Assembly (NCBI GenBank): GCA_041619315.1
Contig: JBFKEC010000002.1
Coordinates: 1 to 45,708 of the forward strand
Length of the DNA: 45,708 bases
Source: Oceanococcus sp041619315
Lineage (GTDB): Bacteria > Pseudomonadota > Gammaproteobacteria > Nevskiales > Oceanococcaceae
Direction of reading: 5' to 3'
Shown one piece after another: positions 1 to 8,268 of the stretch. A model generated the notes under the pieces. The model was not told where the DNA came from, searched no databases, and saw nothing but the letters and a program-made list of their open reading frames with translations. Numbering within the stretch: the stretch's first letter is position 1; the number at the start of each line of letters is the position of its first letter. A program made the translations under genes and the position numbers.

Positions 1-37
1 GACAGGCCGGTATTCTAACCAACTGAACTACCGCTCC
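1..37 (-). tRNA. tRNA-Asp (GTC), partial at window edge
   Basis: The 5' half of a tRNA-Asp up to the anticodon is present; the 3' half lies off the left edge. The visible part is identical to the two complete copies at 161-237 and 410-486. Confidence 0.9.
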
Positions 38-160
38 AAATTGTACGGGGTTGAATTGACCAACCCATACAGGCGGATAACCCACCCGCCTTGCAAATAT
101 GGCCTACAAACTGACGTGTAGACTGAATTTTGCGTGCTCTGCACTGGCAACACGACAAAT

Positions 161-237
161 TGGCGGAGCGGACGGGACTCGAACCCGCGACCCCCGGCGT
201 GACAGGCCGGTATTCTAACCAACTGAACTACCGCTCC
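161..237 (-). tRNA. tRNA-Asp (GTC)
   Basis: Complete 77-nt cloverleaf with encoded CCA and anticodon GTC, reading GGAGCGG at the 5' end and CCGCTCC before the discriminator. It is identical to the copy at 410-486. The first bases upstream of this copy resemble those upstream of the partial copy, which suggests tandem duplication including flank. Confidence 0.97.
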
Positions 238-298
238 AATTTGTACTGGACACTGACAAGCTGCCCGTTTGCAAGCGCGCGATAACGCGACGACCTGC

Positions 299-332
299 AA
301 AAAAAAGCCCCCTAAGATCAATCCCGGGCTTC
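299..332 (-). terminator. Intrinsic terminator after the tRNA-Val/tRNA-Asp pair
   Basis: On the minus strand an AAGCCC/GGGCTT stem (arms 326-331 and 305-310, loop about 15 nt) is followed by a run of eight T (299-306). It lies between the second and third tRNA-Asp copies, so the distal copies are reached by read-through or have their own promoter. Confidence 0.65.
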
Positions 333-409
333 TTGCGAAGATCCTTGGACCTTAGGAGACTTTCGAATGCTCGCGACCAAAACTGCAGGCCTTGAGCATC
401 TTTCAACGT

Positions 410-486
410 TGGCGGAGCGGACGGGACTCGAACCCGCGACCCCCGGCGTGACAGGCCGGTATTCTAACCAACTGAACTACCGCTCC
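410..486 (-). tRNA. tRNA-Asp (GTC)
   Basis: Complete 77-nt tRNA-Asp with CCA, identical to the copy at 161-237. It follows tRNA-Val by only 6 nt, so the two are processed from one transcript. Confidence 0.97.
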
Positions 487-492
487 GAATTT

Positions 493-568
493 TGGTGGGT
501 GCTGACGGGATCGAACCGCCGACATTCGCCTTGTAAGGGCGACGCTCTACCAGCTGAGCTAAGCACCC
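493..568 (-). tRNA. tRNA-Val (TAC)
   Basis: A 76-nt cloverleaf with CCA. The anticodon loop CTTACAA gives anticodon TAC; the 5' end GGGTGCT pairs with AGCACCC. It sits 54 nt downstream of hupB on the same strand, the usual order hupB, tRNA-Val, tRNA-Asp in related bacteria. Confidence 0.97.
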
Positions 569-622
569 TTAGCGCCACCTGTGACCTGCGAGCTTTACAG
601 CCGCCGGCCCCTGGAAGGAGCG

Positions 623-895
623 CTAGTTTACAGCGTCTTTCAGCGCTTTGCCAGCTTTAAATCCAGGAGTTTTTCCTGCGGCAATGTTGAGCACTTCACC
701 GGTCTTAGGATTGCGGCCGGTGCGAGCGGCGCGTTCACGCACGCTGAATACACCAAAGCCCACCAGCGACACTTTGTCACCCTGTTTCAGAGCGTCGGAA
801 ATGCTGTCGAACATGGCTTCCACAGCCTTGCCAGCATCAGCCTTGGACAGACCGGCGTTGGCGGCAACGGCTTCCACGAGTTCGGATTTGTTCAT
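623..895 (-). CDS. hupB: DNA-binding protein HU-beta
   Basis: Small nucleoid protein that binds and bends DNA as a dimer. The 90 residues match the family's usual length. The protein starts MNKSELV, has the helical dimer region in residues 1-45, and carries the beta-arm signature GRNPKTGE near residues 60-67 ending in the PGFKAGKALKDAV tail. A GGGGAA ribosome binding site lies 5 nt before the ATG. It follows lon with a 199-nt spacer, the conserved clpX-lon-hupB order; no convincing promoter or terminator was found in that spacer. Only the end next to tRNA-Val is close to another gene. Confidence 0.97.
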   Translation of the reverse strand: MNKSELVEAVAANAGLSKADAGKAVEAMFDSISDALKQGDKVSLVGFGVFSVRERAARTGRNPKTGEVLNIAAGKTPGFKAGKALKDAVN

Positions 896-1094
896 TTAAA
901 ACTTCCCCTTGATAAGGTCAAAAATGTTCACCCCAGACGCAAAAGCAGAACCCCCTGCGACTTCATCAGCGCAAGCTCGAATTTCATCTGGGATCAGCCT
1001 CTGCAAGCCCTCTGGTAGAAGGCTTCGGCACCCATAAAAGCTGGCGTGCCGTTGTTTTTTGATTATTGCAGGATTTTCCGCGCGCGGTCTACAA

Positions 1095-3488
1095 CTAGTG
1101 CGCGCGGGCCGTGTCCTCATTGGATTTGACGGTTGACTTGGTCGATTTATCTACCGTCGCCTCTGGCTCACTTTCCAACGCCAGGCGAATCACGTCATCA
1201 ATCCAGCGCACCGGATGAATCTTCAGTTTACCCTTGATATTACTAGGGATTTCCGAGAGATCCTTTTCATTTTCAATCGGAATAATAACTGTCTTGATAC
1301 CGCCACGGTGCGCAGCCAACAGCTTTTCCTTGAGCCCACCGATAGGAAGAACCTCTCCACGCAATGTGATTTCGCCCGTCATGGCCACATCAGCACGCAC
1401 AGGAATGCGCGTAAATGCGCTAATCAAGGCCGTGCACATAGCAATACCAGCGCTTGGGCCATCCTTGGGCGTTGCCCCTTCCGGCACGTGAACATGGATG
1501 TCGCTATTCATTACAGACTTGAGATCAATCCCCCAGGCCGAGGAACGGCTGCGCACGACAGTGAGCGCTGCCTGGATGGATTCCTGCATCACGTCACCCA
1601 GACTGCCGGTGTAGACCAGCTTGCCCTTGCCTTCGACAACGGCGCTTTCAATGGTCAGCAGTTCGCCACCCACTTCAGTCCAGGCCAGGCCGGTAACCTG
1701 ACCAATCTGGTTCTGGTCTTCTGCCTTGCCATAGCGGAACTGCGGGACGCCAAGATATTTCTCGACCTGACGTGAGCCGACATTAATATGTTCGATCTTC
1801 TCGCTTTCGATGATTTCCTTGACCACCTTGCGGCAGATCTTGCCGATTGCGCGTTCAAGGTTACGCACCCCCGCCTCGCGGGTGTAATGGCGAATCACAT
1901 CTTTTAATGCACCATCAGAGAGATTGATTTCACTCTCTTTGAGTCCGTTGTTCTTGACCTGCTTGGGCAACAGGTAACGGCGAGCGATATTGAGTTTTTC
2001 ATCTTCGGTGTAACCCGGCAGACGAATCACTTCCATGCGATCAAGTAGCGGCGCCGGGATATTCAGCGTGTTGGCTGTGGCCACGAACATCACATCGGAC
2101 AGATCGAAATCGACCTCCAGGTAATGGTCGTTGAAGCTGGAATTCTGTTCGGGATCGAGCACTTCCAGCATGGCCGAGGCCGGATCGCCGCGAAAATCTG
2201 CAGCCATCTTGTCAATTTCATCAAGCAGGAACAGTGGGTTACGCACACCGACCTTGCTCATATTCTGGAGGATCTTGCCGGGCATAGAACCGATGTAGGT
2301 GCGCCGATGACCACGGATTTCCGCTTCATCACGCACGCCACCCAGACTCATACGAACAAACTTGCGGTTGACCGCACGTGCAATCGAGCGCCCAAGTGAC
2401 GTTTTTCCGACACCCGGAGGCCCTACCAGGCATAGAATCGGGCCTCGCAGCTTCTTAACCCGCTTTTGCACCGCCAAATATTCGACGATCCGTTCCTTGA
2501 CCGATTCCAGACCATAGTGGTCTTCATCGAGAAACGTTTCGGCCATGGCCAGATCTATGCGCGTCTTGGTCTTCTTCTTCCACGGCACGCCAACCACCCA
2601 ATCGAGGTAATTGCGAACCACCGTGGCTTCAGCTGACATCGGCGACATCATCTTGAGTTTGTTCAACTCAGTGTCGGCCTTGGCCCTTACATCTTTTGGC
2701 ATGCCGGCTTTTTCGATCTTTTGCGCCAGCTCTTCCATCTCGCTGGGCCCTTCTTCGGTTTCGCCCAGCTCTTTCTGAATGGCCTTCATCTGCTCATTCA
2801 GATAGTACTCGCGCTGGCTCTTTTCCATCTGCTGCTTGACCCGGCCACGGATACGCTTTTCCACCTGAAGGACTTCAATCTCGCCCTCCAGCAGACCCAG
2901 CACATATTCCAGGCGCTCGGTCGCAGGCAAGCGCTCAAGCACTTGCTGACGATCTTCCAGACGCAAATTGAGGTGTGCCGCAATGGTGTCCGCCAGTCGA
3001 CCAGCATCATCCATGCTGGTCAGTGACGGCAGCAGTTCTGCCGGCACTTTCTTGTTCAGTTTGACGTAGTGCTCGAACTGGCTGAGCGTTGAACGCACCA
3101 TGGCATCCATTTCACGCTCTTCGGCTTCATTGCTGACTTCGGGCAGCTCGGTGCAGTCGGCCACCAGATAGCCGTCCTGATCTTCGAGGCTGTTAATACG
3201 CGCCCTGTCACTGCCTTCCACCAGCACTTTCAGAGTGCCATCCGGAAGCTTGAGGAGCTGAAGAATATTGGCCAGCGTGCCGATCGGGTAAAGATCGCCC
3301 TCGCCCGGGTCTTCAGTTTCTGCCGTGCGCTGCGCAACCAGCAGGATGCGCTTGTCGGTCTTCATGGCCTCTTTGAGCGCAACCACTGATTTTTCGCGCC
3401 CGACAAACAGCGGCATCGCCATATGCGGAAAGACCACAACATCTCGCAGCGGCAAGACCGGTGAAAGGGTTTCGGATTTATCGCTCAT
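1095..3488 (-). CDS. lon: ATP-dependent Lon protease (endopeptidase La)
   Basis: Cytosolic AAA+ serine protease that degrades misfolded and regulatory proteins as a hexamer. In 797 residues it has the N-terminal substrate domain (about 8-200), a coiled-coil stretch (about 205-260), Walker A GPPGVGKT at 356-363, Walker B LLDEID near 421-426, and the C-terminal protease domain with catalytic Ser679 in PKDGPSAG and Lys722. The ATG at 3488 is chosen over an upstream TTG at 3500 because the GAGG ribosome site lies between them. The C-terminus ends in a charged tail after residue 770. A sigma-32-like promoter lies just upstream (3534-3560), and clpX precedes it on the same strand. Confidence 0.98.
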   Translation of the reverse strand: MSDKSETLSPVLPLRDVVVFPHMAMPLFVGREKSVVALKEAMKTDKRILLVAQRTAETEDPGEGDLYPIGTLANILQLLKLPDGTLKVLVEGSDRARINSLEDQDGYLVADCTELPEVSNEAEEREMDAMVRSTLSQFEHYVKLNKKVPAELLPSLTSMDDAGRLADTIAAHLNLRLEDRQQVLERLPATERLEYVLGLLEGEIEVLQVEKRIRGRVKQQMEKSQREYYLNEQMKAIQKELGETEEGPSEMEELAQKIEKAGMPKDVRAKADTELNKLKMMSPMSAEATVVRNYLDWVVGVPWKKKTKTRIDLAMAETFLDEDHYGLESVKERIVEYLAVQKRVKKLRGPILCLVGPPGVGKTSLGRSIARAVNRKFVRMSLGGVRDEAEIRGHRRTYIGSMPGKILQNMSKVGVRNPLFLLDEIDKMAADFRGDPASAMLEVLDPEQNSSFNDHYLEVDFDLSDVMFVATANTLNIPAPLLDRMEVIRLPGYTEDEKLNIARRYLLPKQVKNNGLKESEINLSDGALKDVIRHYTREAGVRNLERAIGKICRKVVKEIIESEKIEHINVGSRQVEKYLGVPQFRYGKAEDQNQIGQVTGLAWTEVGGELLTIESAVVEGKGKLVYTGSLGDVMQESIQAALTVVRSRSSAWGIDLKSVMNSDIHVHVPEGATPKDGPSAGIAMCTALISAFTRIPVRADVAMTGEITLRGEVLPIGGLKEKLLAAHRGGIKTVIIPIENEKDLSEIPSNIKGKLKIHPVRWIDDVIRLALESEPEATVDKSTKSTVKSNEDTARAH

Positions 3489-3533
3489 CAGCAGCCTCAA
3501 ATACGCACGGGCCTAACCCGCAAAGCACCTTTT

Positions 3534-3560
3534 ATGGGGGCTCGCCAGAACGATTTCAAG
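3534..3560 (-). promoter_or_regulatory. Candidate sigma-32 heat-shock promoter of lon
   Basis: On the minus strand CTTGAA (3560-3555) is followed after 15 nt by CCCCAT (3539-3534), the hexamers known for RpoH promoters. It lies 46 nt upstream of the lon start, downstream of the putative clpX terminator. E. coli lon is a classical heat-shock gene. Assignment is from sequence match only. Confidence 0.7.
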
Positions 3561-3609
3561 CTGTGCGGCGATGCGCCCGCCCTGCCGCCCGATTTGAGGA
3601 CGGCCCAGT

Positions 3610-3640
3610 CAAACAGGCCGGCAGCACACGCTGCCGACCT
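3610..3640 (-). terminator. Hairpin terminator after clpX
   Basis: A 10-bp stem (minus strand GGTCGGCAGC and GCTGCCGGCC, one G-T pair) with a 4-nt loop covers 3616-3639 and is followed by TGTTTG. The T-run is short and interrupted, so termination may be partial. It separates clpX from the lon promoter. Confidence 0.5.
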
Positions 3641-3650
3641 CGATAATGGC

Positions 3651-4922
3651 CTAGCTGGCCTGCGCCTCGGCACTCGCGTCGGCGGCGCCGTACACGATGA
3701 AGGGCTTGGCCGCGCCTTCAACTACGGATTCGTCGACAACGACCTTTTCGACGTTTTCCATCGACGGCAGGTCATACATCACGTCGAGCAGTATGCTTTC
3801 CATGATGGTCCGCAGACCGCGCGCACCGGTTTTACGCTCCATCGCTTTCTTGGCAATGGCGACAAGTGCGTCATCACGCAATTCCAGCGCGGAACCTTCC
3901 ATGTCGAACAGCTTGCGGTACTGCTTGGTCAGTGCGTTCTTGGGTTCGGTCAGGATCGCAACCAGCGCATCTGTATCCAACTCCTGCAATGTCGCAATGA
4001 CCGGCAACCGGCCAACGAACTCAGGAATCAGACCAAAGCGGACCAGATCATCCGGCTCGGTTTCAGCCAGGATTTCGCCCACCGCGCGACCATCTTCAGG
4101 GCTCTTGGGCTCGGCCTGAAAACCGATACCGCCCTTCTTGGAACGCTGACCGATGACCTTGTCCAGGCCGGCAAATGCACCGCCACAAATGAACAGCACG
4201 CCGGAGGTATCAACCTGCAGGAATTCCTGCTGTGGATGCTTGCGTCCACCCTGAGGCGGAATCGACGCAACCGTACCTTCAATCAGTTTGAGCAAAGCCT
4301 GCTGCACGCCTTCACCCGATACATCACGGGTAATCGACGGATTTTCTGACTTGCGCGAAATCTTGTCGATTTCATCAATGTAAACAATGCCTCGCTGGGC
4401 CTTGTCGACATCGTAATCGCATTTCTGCAACAGCTTCTGAATGATGTTCTCGACATCCTCGCCCACATAACCGGCTTCAGTCAGTGTGGTCGCATCGGCA
4501 ATTGCGAACGGCACATCAAGCACCCGCGCCAGCGTTTCCGCCAACAGGGTCTTGCCTGAACCGGTCGGCCCGATGAGCAGGATGTTGGATTTGGACAACT
4601 CGACATCGTCCGATGCCGCATTGTTGTTGAGTCGCTTGTAGTGGTTGTACACCGCCACAGCCAAGGTTTTCTTGGCCGCTTCCTGGCCAATCACGTACTC
4701 ATCGAGTACAGCCTTGATTTCCTGCGGTTTGGGCAAGCCCTTGTCGACAGGTTTGGCCTGCAGCTCTTCGCGGATGATGTCGTTGCACAATTCAACGCAT
4801 TCATCACACACATAAACCGAAGGTCCAGCAATCAGCTTGCGAACTTCGTGTTCACTCTTGCCACAGAAGGAACAGTACAGGGTTCGCCCGTTGCCCCCAC
4901 TGCCGCGATTGTCATCACTCAT
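3651..4922 (-). CDS. clpX: ATP-dependent Clp protease ATP-binding subunit ClpX
   Basis: AAA+ unfoldase that recognises tagged proteins and feeds them to ClpP. The 423 residues match the family length (E. coli 424). A zinc-binding domain carries Cys17, Cys20, Cys39 and Cys42; Walker A GPTGSGKT is at 118-125, Walker B is VYIDEIDKI, and the IGF-type loop for ClpP docking is present as IGFQAE. The ATG at 4922 is chosen because AAGGTG lies 6 nt upstream and the zinc finger then starts at the usual distance; the frame stays open 26 codons further upstream. A separate promoter (4951-4978) lies in the 116-nt gap after clpP. Confidence 0.98.
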   Translation of the reverse strand: MSDDNRGSGGNGRTLYCSFCGKSEHEVRKLIAGPSVYVCDECVELCNDIIREELQAKPVDKGLPKPQEIKAVLDEYVIGQEAAKKTLAVAVYNHYKRLNNNAASDDVELSKSNILLIGPTGSGKTLLAETLARVLDVPFAIADATTLTEAGYVGEDVENIIQKLLQKCDYDVDKAQRGIVYIDEIDKISRKSENPSITRDVSGEGVQQALLKLIEGTVASIPPQGGRKHPQQEFLQVDTSGVLFICGGAFAGLDKVIGQRSKKGGIGFQAEPKSPEDGRAVGEILAETEPDDLVRFGLIPEFVGRLPVIATLQELDTDALVAILTEPKNALTKQYRKLFDMEGSALELRDDALVAIAKKAMERKTGARGLRTIMESILLDVMYDLPSMENVEKVVVDESVVEGAAKPFIVYGAADASAEAQAS

Positions 4923-4950
4923 TGTTTCACCTTCTGGACCACTGAATTCG

Positions 4951-4978
4951 TTTATACCACGCCAGCAGTCCGATGCAA
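4951..4978 (-). promoter_or_regulatory. Candidate sigma-70 promoter of clpX
   Basis: Minus strand extended -10 TGGTATAAA (hexamer 4956-4951), 16 nt after a weak TTGCAT -35 (4978-4973). It lies about 28 nt before the clpX start, in the gap between clpP and clpX, and would allow ClpX to be made without ClpP. Confidence 0.55.
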
Positions 4979-5038
4979 GTCCCGTGCCGGTACGCTGCAC
5001 CTATGTCATTGACACAGACGCAACAACCGGGCCTCGGG

Positions 5039-5650
5039 TTATTTGGCGGCGTCAGCGCTGCGCGAATCCAGAACCTTGTCAATCAGCCCGTATTCGCTCG
5101 CCTGCTCTGCGCTCATGAAGAAATCGCGCTCGGAATCCTTGGCCAACTGCTCAACGCTTTTACCGGTATGACCGGCAAGCATTTCATTGAGGCGCTGGCG
5201 CATGAACAGAATTTCCTTGGCGTGGATTTCAATGTCCGTCGCCTGCCCCTGATAACCACCCAAAGGCTGATGGATCATCATGCGCGAGTGCGGCAAGGCA
5301 AAGCGCTTGCCTGGTGCACCACCGGCCAGCAAAACGGCACCCATGCTCGCAGCCTGCCCGATGCACAGCGTGCTGACGTCCGGCTTGATGAACTGCATGG
5401 TGTCGTAAATCGACAGACCAGAGGTGATCACACCACCCGGCGAATTGATGTACAGATGGATGTCCTTGTCCGGATTTTCCGACTCCAGGAACAACAGCTG
5501 GGCAACGATCACATTGGCCATGTGATCGTCGACCGGCCCGACCGCAAACACCACGCGCTCCTTGAGCAAACGTGAGTAAATATCGAACACGCGTTCTCCG
5601 CGCGCCGATTGCTCAACCACATATGGGACGTAGTGCATGCGCTCTTCCAT
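5039..5650 (-). CDS. clpP: ATP-dependent Clp protease proteolytic subunit ClpP
   Basis: Serine peptidase that forms a double-heptamer chamber and works with ClpX or ClpA. With the start at 5650 the protein has 203 residues, and Ser102 (GQAASMG), His127 (MMIHQP) and Asp176 (RDFFMS) form the triad. The start is set by AGGG 6 nt upstream. An in-frame TTG two codons upstream would overlap the tig stop, but spacing favours the ATG. The N-terminal propeptide is only a few residues, shorter than the 14 of E. coli. The tig stop lies 2 nt away, so translation is probably coupled. Confidence 0.98.
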   Translation of the reverse strand: MEERMHYVPYVVEQSARGERVFDIYSRLLKERVVFAVGPVDDHMANVIVAQLLFLESENPDKDIHLYINSPGGVITSGLSIYDTMQFIKPDVSTLCIGQAASMGAVLLAGGAPGKRFALPHSRMMIHQPLGGYQGQATDIEIHAKEILFMRQRLNEMLAGHTGKSVEQLAKDSERDFFMSAEQASEYGLIDKVLDSRSADAAK

Positions 5651-5652
5651 AA

Positions 5653-6972
5653 TCAACCCTGATTCGGTGCCTTCTCTGTGAGTTCCTCGAAGCTAAGTTT
5701 TTCAACTTCACGCTTCGCCTTGGACAGGCAATGTTGCACCACTTGATCTTCCAGCACCATGGCACGCAGCGACTGCATGAATTGCGGATTCTGGCGGTAG
5801 TAGGTCATGGCCGAGTCTGCATCATCGAAACCACCGGCAATTTCGCTCAACTTGGCTTCAACTTGCTCGTCGCTGACCTGCAGATTTTCTTTCTTGATGA
5901 TCTCGCCGATCAACAAACCCAGCGCAGTACGGCGCTTGGCCTGCTCTTCGAACAGCGCATCAGGAAGGATCTGATGCAGTTCATCATGCGATTTCTGACC
6001 TTGACCAAAACGCTGCGCCGCATCCTGGCGCATGCGTTCAATTTCCTGGCTGACCAGACCTGACGGCACCGGGATTTCGTTGGCTTCAAGAATATTTTCA
6101 AGCACTTGCTGCTTGGTGTAGCGCTCAAGTGCCTGACCCTTTTCCTGCTCCATCGACTCGCGCAGTTTCTCGCGCAGACCCGCTTCGTCACTCTCTTCGA
6201 GCCCGAACTGTTTGCAGAAATCAGCATCAATCGCCGGCAGCACGCTGGTCTCAACGGTTTTCACCGTGACCGCAAAGCTGGCCAGTTTGCCCTTGAGGTT
6301 TTCAGCGTGATAGTCATCCGGGAATGTCACCGGGACATCGCGTGACTCGCCGGCACTCATGCCTACGATGCCATCTTCCATTTCCTTGAGGAAACGGCCG
6401 GAACCAAGTTCCAGGTCGGTGTCTTCGCCACTGCCACCTTCGAACGCTTCGCCATCAATGGTGCCAGCAAAATCGATCTTGACGCGATCGCCTTCGGCCG
6501 CTGCGCCTTCCTTGACTTCCCAGACCTTGCGCTGCTCACGCAACTTCTGCAGCAGACTGTCAACGTCGCCATCACCAATCTCGGTTTCGGCGTCTTTCAC
6601 AGCCATGCCCTCGAGACCCTGAAGCTCAATCTCGGGATACACATCGAAGGTTGCGACATAAGCCATATCCTGGCCCACATCCACGGCTTCGAATTCAATC
6701 TGGGGCTGGCCAGCAGGCTGAACACCCGACTCCTGCAGCGCCTTGGGATAGCTATCCTCAAGCAGGTCGCTGAGCGCGTCCTGACGCGCACGTGCGCCAT
6801 AGCGCTGCTCCAGCACCCGTGCCGGCACCTTGCCTGGACGGAAGCCGTCAACGCGGGCATGACGACCGATCTTATTCAGGTTGTTGTTTACGGCCTGCTC
6901 GTAATCTGCGGCGGGGATGCTGACGCGCATCCGGCGCTCGAGCCCTTCTGCGGCTTCTACGCTGACTTGCAT
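5653..6972 (-). CDS. tig: Trigger factor, ribosome-associated chaperone
   Basis: Binds nascent chains at the ribosomal exit tunnel and has peptidyl-prolyl isomerase activity. The 439 residues are near the E. coli 432. The ribosome-docking signature GFRPGKVP is at residues 43-50, the FKBP-like domain is about 150-245, and the remainder is the helical C-terminal cradle. The start MQVSVEAAEG at 6972 is chosen because the open frame upstream runs into tRNA-Leu. The ribosome site before it is weak. It heads the tig-clpP-clpX-lon order and lies 41 nt after tRNA-Leu. Confidence 0.98.
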   Translation of the reverse strand: MQVSVEAAEGLERRMRVSIPAADYEQAVNNNLNKIGRHARVDGFRPGKVPARVLEQRYGARARQDALSDLLEDSYPKALQESGVQPAGQPQIEFEAVDVGQDMAYVATFDVYPEIELQGLEGMAVKDAETEIGDGDVDSLLQKLREQRKVWEVKEGAAAEGDRVKIDFAGTIDGEAFEGGSGEDTDLELGSGRFLKEMEDGIVGMSAGESRDVPVTFPDDYHAENLKGKLASFAVTVKTVETSVLPAIDADFCKQFGLEESDEAGLREKLRESMEQEKGQALERYTKQQVLENILEANEIPVPSGLVSQEIERMRQDAAQRFGQGQKSHDELHQILPDALFEEQAKRRTALGLLIGEIIKKENLQVSDEQVEAKLSEIAGGFDDADSAMTYYRQNPQFMQSLRAMVLEDQVVQHCLSKAKREVEKLSFEELTEKAPNQG

Positions 6973-7013
6973 GTTCTTGACTTTACTCTGGATAGTGCGA
7001 TTTGCGAGATGAA

Positions 7014-7098
7014 TGGTGCGACAGGAGAGACTCGAACTCTCACGGGTTTCCCCACTGGAACCTAAATCCAGCGCGTATACCAATTCCGCCACTGTCGC
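7014..7098 (-). tRNA. tRNA-Leu (TAG)
   Basis: An 85-nt class II tRNA with variable arm and CCA. The anticodon loop TTTAGGT gives anticodon TAG; the acceptor GCGACAG pairs with CTGTCGC. Confidence 0.97.
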
Positions 7099-7146
7099 TT
7101 ACTGACGAACAAATGCCTGCACGTGTTGCAATCAGGCATTCGAGAC

Positions 7147-7222
7147 TGGTGGGCCATGTAGGACTTGAACCTACAACCAGCGGATTAAGAGTCCGATGCT
7201 CTACCAATTGAGCTAATGGCCC
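7147..7222 (-). tRNA. tRNA-Lys (CTT)
   Basis: A 76-nt cloverleaf with CCA. The anticodon loop CTCTTAA gives anticodon CTT; acceptor GGGCCAT pairs with ATGGCCC. Confidence 0.96.
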
Positions 7223-7311
7223 GCTCGAAACCGTCTATTGTAACGCGCAATTTGTGCGGCGTCAGTGCCTGCGCGAAGGCCCGATCCGGGCTGCGCAGAG
7301 CACAAGGAAAA

Positions 7312-7388
7312 TGGGGTGGACGATGGGATTCGAACCCACGACAACCGGAATCACAATCCGGGACTCTAACCAGCTGAGCTACGCCCAC
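7312..7388 (-). tRNA. tRNA-His (GTG)
   Basis: Cloverleaf with anticodon GTG in loop TTGTGAT, encoded CCA, C at the discriminator position and a G at position -1 (base 7389), as histidyl-tRNA synthetase requires. Confidence 0.97.
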
Positions 7389-7401
7389 CACAGGGTCGCG
7401 A

Positions 7402-7430
7402 ATCATACCGGAATTTTTCCCGCAAGCGAA
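7402..7430 (-). promoter_or_regulatory. Candidate stable-RNA promoter for tRNA-His/Lys/Leu
   Basis: Minus strand -10 TATGAT (7407-7402), 17-nt spacer, weak -35 TTCGCT (7430-7425), then a GC-rich discriminator TCGCGACCC. A start near 7395 would give a leader of only a few bases before tRNA-His. GC-rich discriminators are typical of growth-rate-controlled stable RNA promoters. Confidence 0.5.
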
Positions 7431-7483
7431 TACCTGTTGCCGCATGCACGGCATAAATTTCGCTCATTTTCCCAAGACACACC

Positions 7484-7663
7484 ATGAATCAAGCGATTCG
7501 CGCCGGTTTCGAGCGTTACATGAGCCCCAATTGCGCGCCTGCCGAGATCATCCCGGTGCGCGACCGAGACTCACGCCAGTGGCACAGCGAGGATCGTGAA
7601 TACCTGGATCTGGCCAATGGCAGCGCCGCGCCGGCGCCGGGCCAGGCCCATCCGGCACTGCTG
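7484..7663 (+). pseudogene. Relic of the 5' end of an acetylornithine aminotransferase (argD-like) gene
   Basis: About 60 codons from an ATG resemble the N-terminus of class III aminotransferases of the ArgD/AstC type: FERYMSPN, APAEIIPVR, REYLDLANG and GQAHPALL match the family pattern YMxPNYAPxxIIPVRGxGSRxWD, REYxDFAGGIAV and GHAHPAL. The similarity then stops. The frame continues to a stop at 7778-7780 with unrelated residues, and the pyridoxal-phosphate lysine and the rest (about 340 residues) are missing. The short continuation EGLRRAP in another frame hints at a frameshift. No good ribosome site precedes it. I read it as a decayed or truncated gene. A small expressed protein is possible but unlikely. 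Confidence 0.6.
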
Positions 7664-7776
7664 CGGCGAAGGCCTGCGCCGGGCGCCCCACGACTGCCGG
7701 TTAATGCTTTGAGCGACGACGTGCTGTGCACCTGGCCCCCAGCCTGTTGTTTGATCAATCCGATATTGAAGGGGCC

Positions 7777-8268
7777 TTAAACGTCTGGAGAACGCCCCAA
7801 TTGCGAAGTCATAGCCTGCATGCCGCGGTGCCAGATACCATCCTCCAAGTAACGTTCGCCGGTCTCGACAAAGCCAAACCCGGCGTAAAACCGACACAAT
7901 CGCTCCTGCGCGCCGATCCACACCCCAACGCTGGGGCCAAATTTCCGGACGTGCGCGACGGCCTGGTCCATCAGCGCCAGGCCAATCCCCTGGCCACGTT
8001 GCTGCGGCGCGCAGACTACGCGCCCGATGGAAGCTTCGGCGCGCACAACACCGGGCTCGAAAATGCGTGCATAAGCGCGCAGTTCGCGCCCACACCAGCC
8101 GGCCAGATGCAAAGCCTGCTGATCGCAACCATCGGCATCCAGGAATGCGCAGGCCTGCTCAACCACAAACACCTCCTGACGCAGGCGCAAGATCGCATAC
8201 AGCGCATCGACCTCCATTTGCGAGAAGGCCTGACACGTCCAGCTCAGGTTTGAAACGCCGGCATTCAA
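7777..8268 (-). CDS. elaA: ElaA-family GNAT N-acetyltransferase
   Basis: Predicted cytoplasmic acetyl-CoA-dependent N-acyltransferase; the natural substrate of the family is not settled. Its 163 residues align along the whole ElaA family: LYAILRLRQEVFVVEQ near the start, a D-x-D-G stretch, RVVCAPQQRGQGIG as the acetyl-CoA pyrophosphate loop (about 83-96), and FYAGFGF with EDGIWHRGM at the end. It starts at a TTG that overlaps the stop of the upstream gene as TTGA, with GGAGG 10 nt before it, so the two are translationally coupled. No terminator with a T-run follows it. Confidence 0.88.
   Translation of the reverse strand: MNAGVSNLSWTCQAFSQMEVDALYAILRLRQEVFVVEQACAFLDADGCDQQALHLAGWCGRELRAYARIFEPGVVRAEASIGRVVCAPQQRGQGIGLALMDQAVAHVRKFGPSVGVWIGAQERLCRFYAGFGFVETGERYLEDGIWHRGMQAMTSQLGRSPDV

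Noticed and set aside
1078..1087. CCGCGCGCGG palindrome after lon as a terminator
   Set aside because: There is no loop and no T-run after it.
6973..7092. Upstream extension of tig by 40 codons
   Set aside because: It reads through tRNA-Leu; the family N-terminus starts at 6972.
7735..7780. GGCCCC/GGGGCC inverted repeat after elaA as a terminator
   Set aside because: The loop is long and no T-run follows.
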